Below are positions 60,901 to 64,000 of a DNA stretch of 64,000 bases, piece after piece. The first letter of the stretch is position 1. Every line of letters starts with the position of its first letter. Source of the DNA: Desulfobacteraceae bacterium. Its GTDB lineage: Bacteria; Desulfobacterota; Desulfobacteria; Desulfobacterales; Desulfosarcinaceae. The notes below the pieces were generated by a model. It was not told the DNA's origin. It was given only the letters and a program-made list of their open reading frames with translations, and did not search any database. The stretch is from NCBI GenBank assembly GCA_003599575.1, contig QZKV01000190.1:1-64000 (forward strand), in the 5' to 3' direction. A program made the position numbers and the translations under genes.

Positions 60901-62095
60901 CGCGGCGCAGGGCCAAGGCCCCCTGAACCGGATGCAGTGGCGCGGCGAGGTGGCGCTGGTGCGGATTGGACTGCTATGGGCGGATTGGGATCAAGCCATC
61001 CGCGATGTCAATGGCAGCGTGCGCATCAGTCCTGAACAGGTGATCGTGGATGATCTTTCCGGCATGCTGGACAGCGGGCGCTTTCGTATAGACGGCCGAT
61101 TGCAGCTGGCTGATTGGCGGCCCACCCAGGGGCAGTTGAGCTTGAAAGCCCAGGCGTTGCCGGTGCATCAGCCCGGTACCATGGACCTGCTGCTCGGCGC
61201 GGACCTGGTGCTCAAAGGCAATCCCCGCCAATCCCTGCTGGAAGGCGAGGTCTCATTACTTGAGGGCGACTACTACAAGAACGTGAAATTCGACCTGCTC
61301 TCTGCGGTCACCAGGGCCCGGCGCTCCCAACCGGCGCCCCGCACCTGGTCGCCGCCGCAATGGCTGAGCGCAGTCGCACTGAATGTCACCGTCAATTCAC
61401 GTTATCCGCTGCTGGTGGACAACAATGTGGCCCGCATGCAAGTCGCACCCGATTTCAAAATCGGCGGCACGGCCGCGAAACCGGTGATTACCGGCCGCGC
61501 CCGGGTGACCGAAGGCGAACTCTTTTTCCGCGGCAAGACGTTTGCGGTCAAGAGGGGCGTGGTGGATTTCCTCAATCCCTACAAGATAGAACCGACCGTG
61601 GACATTGCGGCCGAAGCTCAAATCCGCAGATGGACAGTGACCCTGACCGCCACTGGGACGCCCGACAGGCTGGCCGTCGAATTGAGCTCCGATCCACCCG
61701 AGTCCGACAGCAATATTCTTTCCCTGATCCTGTTGGGCCGCACCAGTGCCGAATTGTCCAAGGGCGGGGGCGGCGCAACGACGGAACAGATGCTGGCGAG
61801 CCTGGTGGACTCGGCCTGGGGCGAAGATCTCAAAGAGCGTGCCGGCGTGGATATCCTGGAGGTGGAAACCGGCGCCCAGGATGAAGGCCAGAATCCGGAG
61901 CGCATCCAGGTCACCGTGGGCAAGCAGTTGAGCCAGCGGTTCACCGTCAAATACTCGGTGGAAGCGGCCGGAGGCGAGACCATTCAGCGGGCCACTTCCG
62001 AATACCGGCTGCTGGAGCATATTCTGGCCAGCGGTTTTCAGGATACCAGCGGAACCTACGGCGGTGAACTGCTGTTTCGGATCGAATTCAGGTAG
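57905..62095 (+). CDS. tamB: TamB-like AsmA-family protein
   Basis: This very long protein of about 1396 residues has an N-terminal signal anchor (VSLALVGALILLSALLLGGA) and repeated beta-rich segments. The C-terminal TamB domain (DUF490) includes GRARVTEGELFFRGKTFAVK, PTVDIAAEAQIRRWTVTLTA, SLILLGRTSAELSKGGG and KQLSQRFTVKYSVEA. TamB spans the periplasm and takes part in outer-membrane protein insertion or phospholipid transport together with an Omp85 partner, which is the next gene. The ATG at 57905 begins MPIRKVSLALV; a longer frame upstream lacks a signal anchor at its start. The RBS is weak. Confidence 0.9.
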   Translation: MPIRKVSLALVGALILLSALLLGGASVYLNSAAFRRLLVERIDQAIAGHIHIRDLDLSLFTGKLTLSGVELSGADRQAIAGIGTLHLRVFWPALAWRSVDVTRIVLEKVQLDLIADARDRMNLSEALATSAREETNGGNGRLWQVAVGDLRLRDGQIAYHHQVKGWTGRLTNLEASGSGNLKQRRGQLRLSAEALNLQAPGLAENLRSITLDISYREGADRPVTVAIRSAESSLSAKARVERINGSVRVALSSGLDLSLAQIRPWLPQAPVMSGRITGNLDVTGLLVDPRVTVRLQLADGRVEGVPIGEAVLEARMDQRQVDIKRLDIRSSMGDLDLSGSIDLRPVFPDSFQSAAAGLETLEYVLDLDGRRMTPGQMPRLAFPWGGIWQTRLHVQGTGLSPARSNGTGRIVLQAEEIRASPAGRAAAAGLSAQVQWAEGTLRIVQGQARLGGHELTGNGQVVPARKQFEVEATVRSPQLADLGALLGIDLPGGKGTLKLNGRGSVAKPTVHAVLLAHDLALDPWRFGQLLVEADLGADGVVRFPRLVLENSGSYLEGKGSLHLLRADGALHDDLGLDLRFDLDPLEMSDFSAAPLGGNLLLTGRLHVGGSLRQPTAELNLAPSPLNWGKAAGRAQGTARWEAGRLTVAPLTFSNERSAVTLRGAVLWRDPGGQWTSDPRVQADLKAARIFLQDFLPDIKGALSFQAAVEGRISGLKGKFQAEGSDLDTGVQKFSSVRLNGRLADDTVYADHVAVSLAPGQTIEGKGWYAFDQRFQAQLSGDDIALRHIDALQPSDYLQGRLKLNLTAEGSLANPQAAVRLQVRSPRIGDQAWDDFHVRFDLRDRQLAMDADLNFDLAAHYRLDSGDFDFSAVFANTDVGPYLALLAGKHWSGKLSGKIEAAGNVKEPESIDAHLVLTQAAIAHRAVHLLQMDRLEAHMTKGSVSLPATRLALMQNGELVIAAGGHFKRDFAVNVQGRLPLAALAPFAERIADPAGHIRIAAQGQGPLNRMQWRGEVALVRIGLLWADWDQAIRDVNGSVRISPEQVIVDDLSGMLDSGRFRIDGRLQLADWRPTQGQLSLKAQALPVHQPGTMDLLLGADLVLKGNPRQSLLEGEVSLLEGDYYKNVKFDLLSAVTRARRSQPAPRTWSPPQWLSAVALNVTVNSRYPLLVDNNVARMQVAPDFKIGGTAAKPVITGRARVTEGELFFRGKTFAVKRGVVDFLNPYKIEPTVDIAAEAQIRRWTVTLTATGTPDRLAVELSSDPPESDSNILSLILLGRTSAELSKGGGGATTEQMLASLVDSAWGEDLKERAGVDILEVETGAQDEGQNPERIQVTVGKQLSQRFTVKYSVEAAGGETIQRATSEYRLLEHILASGFQDTSGTYGGELLFRIEFR

Positions 62096-62288
62096 AGAAC
62101 CGTAGGGGATCGAATTCGCGATTGCCAAGACCGGCTGACATCGTATACTCGTACGCATTCAGGTACCCGAAACTTAATGACCGCGAACATGCTTTTGTTC
62201 CTGTTTGGGTAGGATGGGATGGCACCGACGCGCAGAGCTTCCATACCGATTTACGTTTGCGACCCCCAGCATAATCAATAAGGCACTT

Positions 62289-64000
62289 ATGACGCAATAT
62301 CGGCTCAAGTGGGTGCACTGCATGCTCATTTCGGCCCTGCTCTGCATTGCGGATACCGGTTCCGCCCAGCCGGCCGGAGAGGCCGGCAAATGGAACGGCA
62401 GTTTCGCCGCCATTGCCGAAATCGACATCCGCATCCACGATACGTATCCCGGAGGCCCCGATTGGAAGGCTTTGGCGCGCGCGCTCATCGATCTGGAACC
62501 GGGTGATACGGTGAGTTCCGATCGTTTGGAAGAGATTGAAAGAGCCCTTGCGCCCCTTGCGCAGGTTCAAACGGATACCGCGCTTCGGCCGGACGGATTG
62601 CAGCTCATCTTCCAACTGACCCCCCACGGGCGGATCAAGACCATCGATATGGATGGCAATTACCCTTTATTTGAAAGGGAGGTGCGCAACGCCATGACCG
62701 TGGCCGCGGGCGATGTCTTCAGGACCGCGGACATGCCGGAACAGCGAGCCCTCATCATCCAGCACTACCGTGATGAAGGCTACATCGATCCTCAGGTGCA
62801 CATTGACTGGAAGCGGGAACCAAAGGACGGCCACTACGATCTGCAGGTCAAGATCGATAAAGGCGCCTATTACGCGCTGGACGAGGTGCGCCTGAAAGGC
62901 AACCAGTCCATCGGCGATGCAGCCCTGAAAGCCAGGATGGCCATCTGGCGCCGGGCCCTGTTCGGCTTAAGGGCGACGCGCATTACCAAGCAGCGGCTTG
63001 AGCAAGATGTGCGCAGGCTGACCGGCTACTACCGCGCCCAAGGCTATGCCGATGTGGTGATCGAGGCCGACACGACCGCCCGCGGCCCGCGCGACCGCCG
63101 GGTCACCTGTGAGCTGCATATCCAGGAGGGGCCTCGGTACATCATCCATTTGGAGGGCAACCGGTTTTTCTCGGATCGTAAATTGAGCCGCGATCTGGTG
63201 CTGTTCGAGGTCGGCAACCGGGGCAACATCGGCCTGCGGCGGTCCGTCAACCAGATTCGCCGCCGCTATTTGCAGGCCGGATTCGCCGAGGTCCGGGTGC
63301 GCTGGCGTGAATCCCCGCCCGCGCAGGATTCGCAGGCCCTGCGGGAGATCAGCATCGAAATCGAGGAAGGCCGGCGCCACATTGTCGAGGAGGTCAGGAT
63401 CCAGGGCAATGACCGCTTCGATGAGAAGACCATCCGGGGTCAGATGCTGACCCGCGTCCCGGGTGTATTGCGCAAGGGCGCCTACCTATCCGAAGTGCTG
63501 CAGGAAGATGTGGCCGCCATTCAGGCGCTGTATCACAACGAGGGCTTTTTGAACGTCCGCGTGAGCGAAAACGTCAGCGTCGATCCGCAAAGCGCCAAAG
63601 TCACCGTGGCCATTCAGATCGCCGAAGGGCCGCAAACCCGCGTGGCGGAAATCAGCCTGGCAGGAGATCTGCCGGTCCCGGAGGCGCGTCTGCGGCAGGA
63701 TTTTCAATTGAAGAGCGGGGAGCCGTACGTGCCCTTCGCCCTTCAGGAAGATGAAGAAGCCCTGGCGGCCCGCATCTCTCCCTTGGGCTACCCTCATGTT
63801 GAGGTCGCGGGGGAGGCCCGTCTTTCCGGCGATCGCAGGCAAGCCGACATCCGTTACAGCGTCGCGCCGGGACCCCACGTGCAGGTCGGTCAGCTTTTTG
63901 TTGTCGGCAACTTCAAGACCCGCCCCGGGTTCATGCGGCGCGAGATGGGGCTTGAGACGGGCGATGATTTTGCGCTGCAGGAAATTCTGGAGGGGCAGCG
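62289..64000 (+). CDS. Omp85-family (TamA/BamA-like) protein, 3' end outside the window
   Basis: This open frame of 570 codons continues past the end. It begins with a signal peptide (CMLISALLCIADTGSAQPAG). Repeated POTRA-like units follow, each with a V-x-G-N-type strand: IKTIDMDGNYPLFER, LDEVRLKGNQSIGD, IIHLEGNRFFSD, VEEVRIQGNDRFDE, VAEISLAGDLPV and VGQLFVVGNFKTR. With a first unit before these, that makes about seven. TamA normally has three and BamA five, so this is a long-armed relative. The beta-barrel is not in the window. Pairing with tamB argues for a TamA role in moving proteins or lipids to the outer membrane. Confidence 0.85.
   Translation, partial: MTQYRLKWVHCMLISALLCIADTGSAQPAGEAGKWNGSFAAIAEIDIRIHDTYPGGPDWKALARALIDLEPGDTVSSDRLEEIERALAPLAQVQTDTALRPDGLQLIFQLTPHGRIKTIDMDGNYPLFEREVRNAMTVAAGDVFRTADMPEQRALIIQHYRDEGYIDPQVHIDWKREPKDGHYDLQVKIDKGAYYALDEVRLKGNQSIGDAALKARMAIWRRALFGLRATRITKQRLEQDVRRLTGYYRAQGYADVVIEADTTARGPRDRRVTCELHIQEGPRYIIHLEGNRFFSDRKLSRDLVLFEVGNRGNIGLRRSVNQIRRRYLQAGFAEVRVRWRESPPAQDSQALREISIEIEEGRRHIVEEVRIQGNDRFDEKTIRGQMLTRVPGVLRKGAYLSEVLQEDVAAIQALYHNEGFLNVRVSENVSVDPQSAKVTVAIQIAEGPQTRVAEISLAGDLPVPEARLRQDFQLKSGEPYVPFALQEDEEALAARISPLGYPHVEVAGEARLSGDRRQADIRYSVAPGPHVQVGQLFVVGNFKTRPGFMRREMGLETGDDFALQEILEGQ

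Noticed and set aside
1-64000. tRNA, rRNA or riboswitch genes
   Set aside because: Reading the intergenic stretches showed no convincing cloverleaf, rRNA motif or cobalamin/SAM riboswitch, although a cobalamin riboswitch was specifically looked for upstream of the cluster.

Overview
The window reads as a chromosome segment from an anaerobic Desulfobacterota (deltaproteobacterial, sulfate-reducer-like) bacterium. The signs are a heterodisulfide-reductase-type Fe-S protein carrying a probable selenocysteine, a tungsten/molybdenum aldehyde:ferredoxin oxidoreductase fused to an alcohol dehydrogenase, a membrane Fe-S ETF:quinone oxidoreductase beside etfBA, a RAYT transposase flanked by GGGGACGTCC repeats, and palindromic repeats with GTCATTCCGGCGAAAGCCGG-type cores. 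No rRNA, tRNA or CRISPR array was seen.

Region by region. 1-3.95 kb: a decaying adenylate-cyclase/AAA/TPR gene with two frameshifts, its 3' end lost at a RAYT element. 4.2-7.2 kb: an ABC substrate-binding protein, a CAP-domain lipoprotein and a MarR-GNAT fusion with a tandem operator. 7.8-15.3 kb (minus): a LIV-type uptake operon (livH, livM with an in-frame TAA, livG, livF) that also encodes two class III CoA-transferases and a binding protein. 16.1-21.1 kb: a lone receiver protein, the AOR-ADH fusion and the selenoprotein. 21.5-24.1 kb: a TetR regulator and an acyl-CoA dehydrogenase. 51.6-57.7 kb: acyl-CoA synthetase, ETF:quinone oxidoreductase and EtfBA. An 18-of-20-identical palindrome lies at the tetR promoter and at the ETF-oxidoreductase promoter, so the two fatty-acid oxidation blocks look like one TetR regulon. 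57.9-64 kb: TamB and an Omp85 protein with many POTRA repeats, running off the end.

Between these two oxidation blocks, at about 24.2-51.5 kb, sits a visibly AT-richer island with an unusual biosynthetic cluster. The plus strand (24.7-42.0 kb) encodes a FatA/FatB-like acyl-ACP thioesterase, two B12-binding radical SAM enzymes, three HemN/HemW-like radical SAM enzymes, one ACP, five ketosynthase-fold proteins, a FabZ-like dehydratase, a FabG-like reductase, a ferredoxin and a two-subunit MaoC dehydratase. The facing minus operon (46.7-42.0 kb) encodes two DUF6125-like proteins, two more ketosynthase-fold proteins and a flavodoxin-ferredoxin. Of the seven KS proteins, four keep Cys-His-His and three have lost the catalytic Cys, giving three adjacent KS/chain-length-factor pairs plus one solo KS. 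There is no enoyl reductase and no acyltransferase. The simplest reading is a type II polyene-forming synthase that borrows malonyl-ACP from primary metabolism, followed by radical SAM tailoring (methylation, cyclopropanation or ring formation) and thioesterase release. The nearest concept known to me is the proposed ladderane-lipid gene sets of anammox bacteria, but the product here is unknown. A STAND-SARP regulator (48.0-51.3 kb), broken DUF6125 copies and a MITE mark the island's right side.
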